From Variovorax sp. 679 (GTDB lineage Bacteria; Pseudomonadota; Gammaproteobacteria; Burkholderiales; Burkholderiaceae_C): DNA of 64,000 nt. Below, piece by piece: positions 54,305 through 62,721 of the stretch. Each line of letters starts with the position of its first letter. Within the stretch, counting starts at the first letter, position 1. The stretch spans positions 310,001 to 374,000 of the forward strand of contig NZ_RXFS01000008.1 in the NCBI RefSeq assembly GCF_003952185.1, in the 5' to 3' direction. Position numbers and translations under genes: made by a program. The notes below the pieces were generated by a model that was not told where the DNA came from, searched no databases, and was given only the letters and a program-made list of their open reading frames with translations.

Positions 54305-55537
54305 ATGCTTTGGGAAAAGAAGCTGGCGCAGTGGAGCGCCGCCGTCCGCGCACGCGCCAACCTGCCGGCGCGGCTCACCTTGTGGGACGGCCAGTCCTAT
54401 GACTTCGGCAACTTCAGCGGGCCTTCGGTCACGCTGCACGTGAAGTCGCCGGCCGCGCTGTCGCTGATGCTGCAGCCCACGCTCGACAACCTGGGCGAGG
54501 CCTACGTCAAGAGCAAGATCGACATCGAGGGCAAGCTCAGCGACGTGATCGACATCGCCTACGGCCTCGCCAGGACGTCGATCGACAAGCCGAGCGGCGC
54601 GCTGCAGAACATGGCGCGCTACTTCACGCACACCAAGTCGTCGGACAAGAAATCCGTCCAGTACCACTACGACGTTTCCAACGAGTTCTATCAACTCTGG
54701 CTCGATCCGAACATGGTGTATTCGTGCGCCTACTTCGAGAACGGCGACGAAGATCTCGCCACCGCGCAGCTGAAGAAAATAGACCACATCCTCACCAAGA
54801 TCGAACTCAGGCCAGGCCAGACGCTGCTCGACATCGGCTGCGGCTGGGGCGCGCTGGTGATCCGCGCGGCGCAGAAGTTCGGCGCGCGCTGCGTGGGCGT
54901 CACGCTGTCGCAGAACCAGTTCGACCTTGCGACCGAGCGCGTGCGCGCCGCGGGGCTGCAGGACCGCATCGAGATCCGCCTGCAGGACTACCGCGACGTG
55001 ACCGGCCAGTTCGACCGCATCACCAGCGTCGGCATGTTCGAGCACGTGGGCCGCAAGAACCTGCCCGACTATTTCAAGCGCGTGCAGCAGCTGCTGGCCG
55101 ACGACGGCGTGGTGATGAACCACGGCATCACCTCGTCCGACCCCGAGGGCGGCGGCGTGTCGTACGGCGGCGGCGACTTCATCGACCGCTATGTGTTTCC
55201 CAACGGCGAGCTGCCGCACATCAGCCTCGCGCTGCAGGCCATGCAGCAGGGCGGCCTCGAAGCCTTCGACGTGGAGAACCTGCGCCGCCACTACGCACAG
55301 ACGCTGCGCTGCTGGAGCGACGCCTACGAAGCCAACAGCGAGAAGGCGCGCGCCCTGGTCGACGAGGAGAAGTTCCGCATCTGGCGCATCTACCTCGCGG
55401 GCTGCGCCTATGCCTTCGAGAACGACGACGTGGCCATCTACCAGATCGTCGGGCGCAAGGCGGGCAGGGTGGCGAAGACGCTGCCGTGGTCGCGCCGCTA
55501 CATCTACGACAGCACTTCGGCACTGAATGGGGGCTGA
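54305..55537 (+). CDS. Cyclopropane-fatty-acid synthase family methyltransferase
   Basis: A 410-residue enzyme with the SAM motif LLDIGCGWGALVIRAAQKFG, the substrate-entry segment SVQYHYDVSNEFYQLWLDP, YSCAYFENGDEDL and FDRITSVGMFEHVGRKNLPD. It methylenates unsaturated acyl chains of membrane phospholipids in the CFA synthase manner. The length is near E. coli Cfa (382). CACGGAG lies just before the ATG. It is single, with a hairpin after it. Related enzymes act on other lipids, so the exact product is not fixed. Confidence 0.9.
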   Translation: MLWEKKLAQWSAAVRARANLPARLTLWDGQSYDFGNFSGPSVTLHVKSPAALSLMLQPTLDNLGEAYVKSKIDIEGKLSDVIDIAYGLARTSIDKPSGALQNMARYFTHTKSSDKKSVQYHYDVSNEFYQLWLDPNMVYSCAYFENGDEDLATAQLKKIDHILTKIELRPGQTLLDIGCGWGALVIRAAQKFGARCVGVTLSQNQFDLATERVRAAGLQDRIEIRLQDYRDVTGQFDRITSVGMFEHVGRKNLPDYFKRVQQLLADDGVVMNHGITSSDPEGGGVSYGGGDFIDRYVFPNGELPHISLALQAMQQGGLEAFDVENLRRHYAQTLRCWSDAYEANSEKARALVDEEKFRIWRIYLAGCAYAFENDDVAIYQIVGRKAGRVAKTLPWSRRYIYDSTSALNGG

Positions 55538-55554
55538 GCGCAGGCGCATGGAGG

Positions 55555-55593
55555 CGGCACGAGAGCCTGAGTGCCAGACAGGGACTCGTGCCG
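55555..55593 (+). terminator. Hairpin between the CFA synthase and MFS genes
   Basis: CGGCACGAG (55555-55563) and CTCGTGCCG (55585-55593) are perfect inverted repeats enclosing 21 bases that can themselves form a smaller CCTG/CAGG stem. It lies 17 bases after the CFA synthase-like stop and 19 before the MFS start. No U tract follows, so it may be a weak terminator or an attenuator for the MFS gene. Confidence 0.45.
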
Positions 55594-55612
55594 TCTATAG
55601 CATGCACCGCTC

Positions 55613-57100
55613 ATGACCTCCACGAACAGAACAACAAACCGCCCGCTGGTCATCGCCGCCATCATGGCCTCCATGGCGATGGTGGCCATCGAAGCCACCA
55701 TCGTCTCCACCGTGATGCCGCAGATCGCCTCCGAACTGGGCGGTCTGCATCTCTACAGCTGGGTGTTCGCATCGTTCCTGCTGGCACAGACCGCGATGAC
55801 GGTGGTGTTCGGCAAGCTCTCCGACCTGTACGGCCGCAAGCCCATCATGTTCGTGGGCATCGCGGTCTTCGTCATCGGCTCTGTGCTGGCGGGCTTCTCG
55901 GGGTCGATGCCGGCCATGATCTGCTTCCGGCTCATACAGGGCATCGGCGCGGGTGCGATCCAGCCTGTGTCGCTCACCATCGTTGGCGATCTTTATCCGG
56001 TGCGCGAGCGTGGCAAGGTGCAGGGCTGGCTTGCGAGCGTGTGGGCGGTGTCGGCGGTGGTGGGGCCGATGATCGGCGCGCTCATCGTGCAGAAGCTCTC
56101 GTGGGCATGGATCTTCTGGGTCAACGTGCCCATCGGCCTGGCTGCCGCGGCGGGCTTCTGGCTCTTCCTGCACGAGGCGCCTACGGTGCGGCGCTCGTCC
56201 ATCGACATGGTGGGGGCGGTGCTCTTCACCATCGGCATCGCGGCGCTGATGATTGCGCTCACCGAATTCGGCGTGGGCAACTCGGGCGTGGCGCTCGCGT
56301 GGGCCGGGTTGTTCGTTGTCACGCTCGTACTGTTCATCGCGCAGGAGCGCCGCGCGGCTGACCCGATGGTGTCGCTGCGCCTGTGGGGCGCACGCATGAT
56401 CGCGACCGTGAATGGCGCGGCCATGCTCGCCGGCATGGTGCTGATCGGCATCACCACCTTCCTTCCGATGTACGTGCAGGTGGTGCTGGAGCGCTCCTCG
56501 GTCACGGCCGGCCTCACGCTCACGATGGTGATGCTCGGCTGGCCCATCGGCGCGACGCTGACCTCGCGCACTTTCCATCGCATCGGGCTCTGGCGCATGG
56601 TGGTAGCCGGCGCCGCGCTGATTCCGGTGGGCACCTCGACGTTCGCTCTGCTGGGCTCTGGCAGCTCACCGGTGCTTCCCGCAGTCGGCTCTTTCATCAT
56701 CGGCCTTGGCATGGGCGTGATGAGCCTGAGCTCGCTGATCCTGATCCAGGAAGGCGTGGAGCTTTCGCAGCGCGGCGTTGCCACGGCCTCGAACGTGTTC
56801 TCGCGCAACCTCGGCAGCGCGCTGGGCGCGGCCTTCTTCGGCGCGGTCTTCAATTTCGGGCTCACGCATGGCGATGGCCGGCCGATGTTCAGCGACGAGC
56901 AGCTGCGCATGCTGCTGCAGGGCGTGCACGGCTCCGTCGCAGGGGATGCGGGCATCCGGCTCGCGCTGGGCGGCTCGCTGCATCTCACCTTCCTGATGAT
57001 GCTCGTGGTGAGCCTGGGCGTGATCGCCCTGGCCTTGCTGCTGCCCAAGGAAGGGTTGGAGAACCACTCGGTCGGGGCGGGGAAGCCCGCGCCGAAGTAG
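55613..57100 (+). CDS. MFS transporter, DHA2 (EmrB/QacA) family
   Basis: The 495-residue membrane protein has the MFS signatures TIVSTVMPQIASELGG, GKLSDLYGRKPIMFVGI and RLIQGIGAGAIQPVSLTIVG, and motif C WAVSAVVGPMIGALI. About 14 helices are predicted, which suits DHA2 drug:proton exporters. The substrate is unknown. The start is ATG 55613 without a strong ribosome binding site. It ends at a hairpin shared with the convergent GNAT gene. Confidence 0.9.
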   Translation: MTSTNRTTNRPLVIAAIMASMAMVAIEATIVSTVMPQIASELGGLHLYSWVFASFLLAQTAMTVVFGKLSDLYGRKPIMFVGIAVFVIGSVLAGFSGSMPAMICFRLIQGIGAGAIQPVSLTIVGDLYPVRERGKVQGWLASVWAVSAVVGPMIGALIVQKLSWAWIFWVNVPIGLAAAAGFWLFLHEAPTVRRSSIDMVGAVLFTIGIAALMIALTEFGVGNSGVALAWAGLFVVTLVLFIAQERRAADPMVSLRLWGARMIATVNGAAMLAGMVLIGITTFLPMYVQVVLERSSVTAGLTLTMVMLGWPIGATLTSRTFHRIGLWRMVVAGAALIPVGTSTFALLGSGSSPVLPAVGSFIIGLGMGVMSLSSLILIQEGVELSQRGVATASNVFSRNLGSALGAAFFGAVFNFGLTHGDGRPMFSDEQLRMLLQGVHGSVAGDAGIRLALGGSLHLTFLMMLVVSLGVIALALLLPKEGLENHSVGAGKPAPK

Positions 57101-57115
57101 CCCGCCCAGGTAGCC

Positions 57116-57136
57116 CGCTTCAGGGCGCCTGAAGCG
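57116..57136 (+). terminator. Terminator hairpin between convergent genes
   Basis: CGCTTCAGG (57116-57124) and CCTGAAGCG (57128-57136) form a perfect 9-bp stem with a GCG loop, followed by ACTTCTTC on the plus strand. It overlaps the stop codon of the minus-strand GNAT gene and lies 15 bases after the MFS stop. Confidence 0.6.
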
Positions 57137-57548
57137 ACTTCTTCATGTACGCCAGGTAGAAGCCGGGCGCGTAGTCATCGATGCGGGCGTATTCCTCGTA
57201 GCCCTGCTTCAGGTAGAAGCCGCGCGCCTGCCATTCGAAGGTGTCGAGCTTCGCATTCGTCGCGCCCAGCGCGACGGCCTGCCGCTCGGCTTCGGCCAGA
57301 AGGCGGCTGCCGAGGCCCGCGTCCCGGGCGTCTTCTTCCACGAAAAGCACTTCGATGTTGAGCCAGTACAGGAAGACGAAGCCGCGCAGCCCGCCCAACA
57401 GGCGGCCGTTCTGATCCCTCGCGTTGAGGCGGATGTACTTCTGCTCGGGATACTCGCCGACGAAGCCGTAGTTGTAGTGGCGCAGCTTGCGGCCGAGTTC
57501 GCCAGAGCGAAGCTCTTCGTCGGTGGCCGGCGAGATGGTGATGTTCAT
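57120..57548 (-). CDS. GNAT family N-acetyltransferase
   Basis: A 142-residue acetyltransferase: RKLRHYNYGFVGEYPEQKYI, LLGGLRGFVFLYWLNIEVLF (beta4), the acetyl-CoA loop RDAGLGSRLLAEAERQA and LDTFEWQARGFYLKQGYEEY. It belongs to the small GNATs of unknown substrate often found near transporters. The start is ATG 57548 (MNITISPATDEEL). The 217-base region to the next plus-strand gene is its promoter region. Confidence 0.88.
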   Translation of the reverse strand: MNITISPATDEELRSGELGRKLRHYNYGFVGEYPEQKYIRLNARDQNGRLLGGLRGFVFLYWLNIEVLFVEEDARDAGLGSRLLAEAERQAVALGATNAKLDTFEWQARGFYLKQGYEEYARIDDYAPGFYLAYMKKSLQAP

Positions 57549-57765
57549 GGCGGTCGCTACCCCGGTCTTGCGGAGGCGGCATTCTGCCCGCGCCTGCGCA
57601 AGCCGCATATCGATTCACGCTTTCCTTCTTTGCGCCTCGCGTTCCCCATCGATATGTTTCCGTGCCGTATACGCACGCCTGTGCCGTGGGCATGATTGCG
57701 TCCGCGCGCCTGCACGGGCATCCTCGAAAAAAACACCTCCATTCATCCACAGTCACGACACGCCC

Positions 57766-58806
57766 ATGACCTACCACGCCGACTCCAAGCGCTACGACGC
57801 CATTCCCTACCGCCGCGTCGGGCGCAGCGGGCTCGTGCTGCCCGCCATCTCGCTCGGGCTCTGGCACAACTTCGGGGACACCACCTCCATCGCCACGCAG
57901 CGCCAGCTGTTGCGCACCGCCTTCGATCTGGGCATCAACCACTTCGACCTGGCCAACAACTACGGCCCGCCCTACGGCAGCGCCGAGACCAACTTCGGCC
58001 GCCTGCTGCGCGAAGACTTCAAGCCGTACCGCGACGAGCTCATCATCTCGAGCAAGGCCGGCTGGGACATGTGGCCCGGCCCCTACGGGCAGGGTGGCGG
58101 TTCGCGCAAATACGTGCTCGCGAGCCTCGACCAGAGCCTGAAGCGCCTGGGCGTGGACTACGTCGACATCTTCTATTCGCACCGCTTCGATCCGCACACG
58201 CCTCTGGAGGAAACGGCTTCAGCGCTGGCCCAGGCCGTTCAGCAGGGCAAGGCGCTGTACATCGGCATTTCTTCTTACTCGGCCGGCAAGACGCGCGAGA
58301 TCGCCGCGCTGCTGCGCGAGTGGAAAGTGCCGCTCTTGATCCACCAGCCGGCCTACAACCTGTTCAACCGCTGGATCGAGAAAGACCTGCTCGATGCCAC
58401 CGGCGAGCTGGGCGCGGGCGTCATCGCATTCACGCCGCTCGCGCAGGGCCTGCTGACCGACAAGTACCTCAACGGCATCCCGGCCGACGCGCGCATCAAC
58501 CGGCCCGGCGGCGGGTCGCTGAAGCAGGAGCACCTGTCGGAGGCCAATGTCGAGCGTGCCCGCGCGCTCAACGAGATCGCCCGTCGTCGCGGCCAGACGC
58601 TGGCGCAGCTCGCTCTGACGTGGACGCTGCGCGACCCGCGCGTCAGCTCGGCGCTGATCGGCGCGAGCCGGCCCGAGCAGATCGTCGACAACGTGGCGGC
58701 GCTGTCGCATGCGCCGCTGAGCGCGGAGGAGCTGGCCGAGATCGACAAGCATGCGGTGGAAGGCGGCGTGAACCTCTGGGAGAAGCCTTCGACGGACTTC
58801 GCCTGA
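57766..58806 (+). CDS. Aldo/keto reductase, YghZ-type
   Basis: This 346-residue reductase has the AKR14 pattern of E. coli YghZ (L-glyceraldehyde 3-phosphate reductase): GLVLPAISLGLWHNFGD, INHFDLANNYGPPYGSAETN (Asp, Tyr), IISSKAGWDMWPGPYGQGGG (Lys), FYSHRFDPHTPLEE (His) and SALIGASRPEQIVDN. It would detoxify methylglyoxal-like or other aldehydes with NADPH. Single gene; no regulator is next to it. The frame is open upstream but ATG 57766 begins the conserved domain. Confidence 0.92.
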   Translation: MTYHADSKRYDAIPYRRVGRSGLVLPAISLGLWHNFGDTTSIATQRQLLRTAFDLGINHFDLANNYGPPYGSAETNFGRLLREDFKPYRDELIISSKAGWDMWPGPYGQGGGSRKYVLASLDQSLKRLGVDYVDIFYSHRFDPHTPLEETASALAQAVQQGKALYIGISSYSAGKTREIAALLREWKVPLLIHQPAYNLFNRWIEKDLLDATGELGAGVIAFTPLAQGLLTDKYLNGIPADARINRPGGGSLKQEHLSEANVERARALNEIARRRGQTLAQLALTWTLRDPRVSSALIGASRPEQIVDNVAALSHAPLSAEELAEIDKHAVEGGVNLWEKPSTDFA

Positions 58807-59178
58807 GCCGGGCTCATTGCGAACCGCATCAGGTAACTTGGAATCCGTCTTTGGAAAAAGCAGGTGCGCTTTGCAGAATCGGGCGAAGCATTCATCCGAT
58901 TCCGATTCCGATTCCGAGTCTGTCCTGCCATGCAACTGCGCACCCACTACGTTTCCCCGGCCGCACAGGCCCATCATGTTCTCGCCGTGACGGCCAAGGC
59001 CTGGCGCGTTCCACCAAGTTCGCCGCACGCGGTGGCGCGCCGGGCGCCCTACGGCCATGTGCCGGTGAGGGCGCTGCGGCGGCTGCATGCGGCAGCCTTG
59101 CTGACCCTGCTGCCGCATTCGTGGTGAGCCGGTGCCAGGGCCCTGAACCTGGATGCAGAGAGGGAGAAGAAGGATGAG
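58807..59178. other. Gene-poor gap with a hexanucleotide repeat
   Basis: These 372 bases hold no gene I can defend. A 65-residue frame at 58930-59127 (MQLRTHYVSPAAQAHHVLAV) has normal codon bias but no family and no ribosome binding site. The only distinct element is the TCCGAT repeat at 58895-58917. AGAAGAAGGA at about 59165-59174 is the ribosome binding site for the kinase gene that follows. Confidence 0.5.
58895..58917 (+). repeat. TCCGAT tandem repeat, 3.8 copies
   Basis: TCCGAT occurs three times in a row from 58895 to 58912, followed by TCCGA to 58917. It is a short hexanucleotide repeat in non-coding sequence and could vary in copy number by slippage. It lies about 260 bases upstream of the kinase gene. 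Confidence 0.8.
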
Positions 59179-59679
59179 ATGCTGATCGTTCTCGGTGGCT
59201 TGCCTGGCACTGGCAAGTCCACCATCGCGCGCGAACTCGTCGCGCACCTTGGCGCGGCGTACCTGCGCATCGACACCATCGAGCAGGCGCTGCGCTCGAC
59301 TGGCGCGTTGGCTGGTGACGTAGGGCCGGTCGGCTACGTCGTGGCCTGTGAACTGGCCCGCTCCAATCTTTCGCTCGGGCAGGCGGTCGTGGCCGACTGC
59401 GTCAATCCCTTGCCCGTTACCCGCGAGGCATGGCGTGCCGTTGCGGCGGATGCCTCTTCGCGCATCGTCGAGGTCGAAGTCGTCTGCTCCGACGTGGCCG
59501 AGCATCGGCGCCGCATCGAGCAGCGCAGCATCGATGTGCCGGGCCTTGTGCCGCCGACCTGGGAGGCCGTGCAGCGGCACGACTACGCGCCGTGGAGCAC
59601 GCAGTGCCTCGTCGTCGATACCGCGATCGTCGGCGTGCCAGAAGCCGCGCAGTTAATTCTTTCGCACGCACGCGACTGA
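59179..59679 (+). CDS. P-loop kinase, AAA_33/zeta-like
   Basis: A 166-residue protein with Walker A GGLPGTGKST, an Asp in YLRIDTIEQALR, VVADCVNPLPVTREAW and a lid region EHRRRIEQRSID. It resembles small-molecule or nucleic-acid 5'-kinases of the AAA_33 group (gluconate kinase, polynucleotide kinase and chloramphenicol phosphotransferase-like). The substrate cannot be told. The GAAGAAGGA site supports ATG 59179. It precedes the monooxygenase cluster by 62 bases but probably has its own role. Confidence 0.85.
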   Translation: MLIVLGGLPGTGKSTIARELVAHLGAAYLRIDTIEQALRSTGALAGDVGPVGYVVACELARSNLSLGQAVVADCVNPLPVTREAWRAVAADASSRIVEVEVVCSDVAEHRRRIEQRSIDVPGLVPPTWEAVQRHDYAPWSTQCLVVDTAIVGVPEAAQLILSHARD

Positions 59680-59741
59680 GCATCCAGCAGATATCGATAT
59701 AGAAATTCGGCGCAAGCGATGCGCGCGATGCCCAAGAGAAT

Positions 59742-60794
59742 TTGAAGCAATTCTTTCAAGGGCTTTTCCCGCCGCACATCGTGTCCTATTCGCTGTCCCT
59801 GCTCGACAAGAGCCTGATTCCCGAAGGCGCCGACGCCGCACAGGCGTTCCAGCACACCATCTCGCTTGCGCAGAGCGCCGAGCGGCTGGGCTACCGGCGC
59901 TACTGGCTCGCCGAGCATCACGGCAACAGGAACTACGCGGGATCGGCACCCGAGGTGCTTGCAGCGCATGTGCTTGCCAAGACGTCACGCATCCGCGTGG
60001 GCACCGGCGGCGTCATGCTGCAGCATTACAGCCCGTTCAAGGTGGCGGAGACTTTCCGCGTGCTGGCCTCGCTGGCACCGGGCCGCGTGGACCTGGGCAT
60101 CGGCAAGGCGCCCGGCGGCCCGCCGCTGACGAGCAAGGCGCTGCAGTGGCTGCACGATCCGGAAAAGAAGAAAGCAGAAGACTTCGGCGTGCGCCTGTCC
60201 GAGCTCGATGCCTTCCTGCATGACGGCATCGCCTCTGGCCACGAGCTGGCAGGTGCCGCCGCCACGCCCAACCCGCCGCAGTTGCCGCAGCGTGTGCTGC
60301 TCGGCGGCAGTTCCGAGAGCGCGGTGCTCGCGGCGCGCCTCGGCTGGCAGTTCGTCTATGCGGGGCATTTCAACGGCGACCCGGTGAATCTCGCGCAGTC
60401 GCTGGAGGCCTATCGCACGGAGGCGGGGCGCGCACCCTTGCTCGCGCTCTTCGCCTTCGCCGCCGAGACGCACGAGAAGGCAGCCGAACTCGTCGGCGCC
60501 TTGCGCAGCTTCCGCGTGCACTTGCCGACGGGCCAGAGCGTCAACCTGCCGAGCCTCGAAGCCGCGGCCGAGTTCGCGCGCCAGGCCGGCGTCAGCGACT
60601 ACCGCACCGAAGAACGTCGCCCCCACGTGATCGCCGGCACCGGCGAAGAGGTGCGCGATGCACTCGACGCACTGAGCGAGCAGTACGGCATCGAGGAGTT
60701 CGTCATCGACATCCCGGTGGCCGGCTTCGCTGAGCGCCATGCATCCGTCGAGTTGCTTGCGAAGGCGCGCGAGACGGCTGCAGTGCCGGCCTGA
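59742..60794 (+). CDS. Luciferase-like flavin-dependent monooxygenase, MsnO8/YtmO type
   Basis: The 350-residue LLM-family protein starts with TTG 59742 (KQFFQGLFPPHIVSYSLSLL). It shows YRRYWLAEHHGNRNYAGSAP, TSRIRVGTGGVMLQHYSPFK, RVDLGIGKAPGGPP and VLLGGSSESAVLAARLGWQF. It uses reduced FMN and O2. Its pairing with an NtaA/SnaA-type monooxygenase, a GNAT and an amino-acid ABC transporter mirrors ytmO (cmoO) in the Bacillus subtilis ytmI operon for alkyl-cysteine salvage. Activity is inferred from that context. TTG is the only good start before the barrel; a GTG at about 59780 would remove the first strand. Confidence 0.88.
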   Translation: MKQFFQGLFPPHIVSYSLSLLDKSLIPEGADAAQAFQHTISLAQSAERLGYRRYWLAEHHGNRNYAGSAPEVLAAHVLAKTSRIRVGTGGVMLQHYSPFKVAETFRVLASLAPGRVDLGIGKAPGGPPLTSKALQWLHDPEKKKAEDFGVRLSELDAFLHDGIASGHELAGAAATPNPPQLPQRVLLGGSSESAVLAARLGWQFVYAGHFNGDPVNLAQSLEAYRTEAGRAPLLALFAFAAETHEKAAELVGALRSFRVHLPTGQSVNLPSLEAAAEFARQAGVSDYRTEERRPHVIAGTGEEVRDALDALSEQYGIEEFVIDIPVAGFAERHASVELLAKARETAAVPA

Positions 60795-60838
60795 GTCTCC
60801 CTGTTTTCCTTTTCCTTTCCATCGAGCGAGCGATCGTC

Positions 60839-62182
60839 ATGAGCGACAACAACATCAGGTTCGGCGTCATGCTGCAGGGCGCCGGCAGCCACATGAACTC
60901 CTGGAAGCATCCGGGCGGGCCGGCCGATGCCAGCGTCAACCTCGACTTCTTCGTGCGCACCGCGCAGAAGGCGGAAGCGGCAGGCATCGCCTTCGCGTTC
61001 GTGGCGGACGGGCTCTACATCAACGAGAAGTCGATCCCGCATTTCCTCAACCGCTTCGAGCCGATCTCGATCCTCTCGGCGCTGGCGACCGTGACCTCGA
61101 AGATCGGCCTCGCGGGCACGATCTCCAGCTCGTACAGCGACCCGTTCACCGTGGCGCGCCAGTTCGCCTCGCTCGACCTCATCAGCGGCGGCCGCGCTGG
61201 CTGGAACGTCGTGACCACGCCGCTCGAAGGCAGCGCGAAGAACTACAGCCGCGCGCACCCCGAGCACGCGCTGCGCTACGAAATCGCCGACGAATACCTG
61301 GCCGTGACGCAGGGCCTGTGGGACAGCTGGGACGACGACGCCTTCGTGCGCGATCGCGAGAGCGGCCGCTTCTTCGACCGCGACAAGCTGCACACGCTCG
61401 ATCACAAGGGGCGTTTCTTCCAGGTGGCGGGGCCATTGAACATCCAGCGCTCGCCGCAGGGCCAGCCGGTGATCTTCCAGGCCGGCTCGTCGGACGCGGG
61501 CATCGGTCTGGCCGGCAAGTACGCGGATGCGGTGTTCACGCATTCGCCCTCGCTGGAGGACACGCGCAGCTTCCTTCGCCAGGTGAAGGCCAGTGCGGTC
61601 GCGCAGGGCCGGCAGGCCGGCGACGTGAAGATCTTTCCCGGCATCGGCCCCGTCGTCGCCGCCACCGAGGAAGAGGCCGAGGCCAAGTACCGCGCCATCC
61701 GCGAGCTGCTGACCATCGAGGAAGCGCTGGCCTATCTCGGCCGCTTCTTCGACCACCACGACTTCAGCCAGTACCCGCTGGATGCACCGTTCCCCGAACT
61801 GGGAGAGATCGGCCGCAACAGCTTTCGCTCGACTACCGACCGCATCAAGGCCAACGCGAAGGCCAAGGGCCAGACGTTGCGCGAGGTGGCGCTCGAAGTG
61901 GCCACGCCGCGCACGCAGTTCGTGGGCACTGGCGAGCGCATCGCCGACGAGATCATCCGCTGGGTGGACGAGGGCGCGGCCGACGGCTTCATCCTCGGCT
62001 TCCCGGTGCTGGGGCAGGGCCTGGACGACTTCATCGAGTTCGTGATTCCGGTGCTGGAGGCGCGCGGGCGCTACCAGCGCGAGCTGCCCGGCCAGACGCT
62101 GCGAGACCACCTGGGGCTGCCGCGCAAGGCGAGCCGCTACGTGACCCAGGAAGTCACGCCAGCAGTGCAGAAGGCTGCCTGA
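60839..62182 (+). CDS. FMN-dependent monooxygenase, NtaA/SnaA/DszA (YtnJ-like)
   Basis: A 447-residue member of the NtaA/SnaA/SoxA branch of LLM enzymes: FGVMLQGAGSHMNSWKHPGG, FFVRTAQKAEAAGIAFAFVA, FEPISILSALATVTSKIGLA, TISSSYSDPFTVARQFASLD, SGGRAGWNVVTTPLEGSAKN and FQAGSSDAGIGLAGKYADAV. These enzymes take FMNH2 from a separate reductase to cleave C-S, C-N or aromatic bonds. YtnJ (CmoJ) and YxeK of B. subtilis, which act on N-acetyl-S-alkylcysteines, belong here. It overlaps the GNAT gene by one base (TGATG). It starts 44 bases after the first monooxygenase gene. Confidence 0.92.
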   Translation: MSDNNIRFGVMLQGAGSHMNSWKHPGGPADASVNLDFFVRTAQKAEAAGIAFAFVADGLYINEKSIPHFLNRFEPISILSALATVTSKIGLAGTISSSYSDPFTVARQFASLDLISGGRAGWNVVTTPLEGSAKNYSRAHPEHALRYEIADEYLAVTQGLWDSWDDDAFVRDRESGRFFDRDKLHTLDHKGRFFQVAGPLNIQRSPQGQPVIFQAGSSDAGIGLAGKYADAVFTHSPSLEDTRSFLRQVKASAVAQGRQAGDVKIFPGIGPVVAATEEEAEAKYRAIRELLTIEEALAYLGRFFDHHDFSQYPLDAPFPELGEIGRNSFRSTTDRIKANAKAKGQTLREVALEVATPRTQFVGTGERIADEIIRWVDEGAADGFILGFPVLGQGLDDFIEFVIPVLEARGRYQRELPGQTLRDHLGLPRKASRYVTQEVTPAVQKAA

Positions 62183-62721
62183 TGAGCGAACAGTTCCTCT
62201 ACACCACGCCGCTCGACCCGCGCGCGAAGCCGCTGATCGAGGGCCTGACCTTCGAGTACGACAGCCGCTATGGCGACGTGATGCGCGAGCCGGGCCAGCC
62301 GCGCGAGATCGACCGCTATCCGGCAGAGATGTTCGCGCCGGCGCGGGGCGGCAACTTCGTGCTGCTGCTGCGCGACGGGGTGGCGATCGGTGGCGGTGCG
62401 TTCATGCGCCATGACGAGCGCACGGCGGAGCTCAAGCGCGTGTGGACGCACAGCGAGCTGCGGCGCCAGGGCCTGGCCAGCAAGGTGCTCGCCGAGCTGG
62501 AGGCGCAGGTGCTGCGGCAGGGCTACGAGCGCATCTACCTGACGACAGGCTTCCGCCAGCCGGAGGCCGTGGGGCTGTATCTGGGCCATGGCTACACGGC
62601 GCTGTTCGATCCGCCCGTCGACCCCGAGACACCGCGCAAGCTGCCATTCGAGAAGCACCTGGACACCGGGCGCAATCACGTCCGTCCCGTCGCGCAGCAG
62701 ATCGAGGCGGTGCAGCGATGA
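62182..62721 (+). CDS. GNAT family N-acetyltransferase
   Basis: This 179-residue acetyltransferase has LEGLTFEYDSRYG-like N-terminal sequence (IEGLTFEYDSRYGDVM), GGNFVLLLRDGVAIGGGAFM, the beta4-alpha3 acetyl-CoA site RRQGLASKVLAELEAQVLRQ and IYLTTGFRQPEAVGLYLGHG. In the B. subtilis alkyl-cysteine operons a GNAT (YtmI, YxeL) acetylates the imported thioether before the monooxygenase acts. That is the role I would assign here. It is coupled to both neighbours (TGATG and ATGA). Confidence 0.88.
   Translation: MSEQFLYTTPLDPRAKPLIEGLTFEYDSRYGDVMREPGQPREIDRYPAEMFAPARGGNFVLLLRDGVAIGGGAFMRHDERTAELKRVWTHSELRRQGLASKVLAELEAQVLRQGYERIYLTTGFRQPEAVGLYLGHGYTALFDPPVDPETPRKLPFEKHLDTGRNHVRPVAQQIEAVQR

Noticed and set aside
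53078..55549. An 823-codon minus-strand open frame opposite the AraC and CFA synthase genes
   Set aside because: It spans two well-supported genes and their gap on the other strand, with antisense-type composition and no family match.
58895..58917. Tandem repeat considered as a CRISPR remnant
   Set aside because: Unit of 6 bases, no spacers and no cas genes.
58930..59127. 65-residue frame in the gap before the kinase
   Set aside because: No ribosome binding site, no recognisable family and a high content of Arg, Ala and Pro typical of chance frames at this GC.
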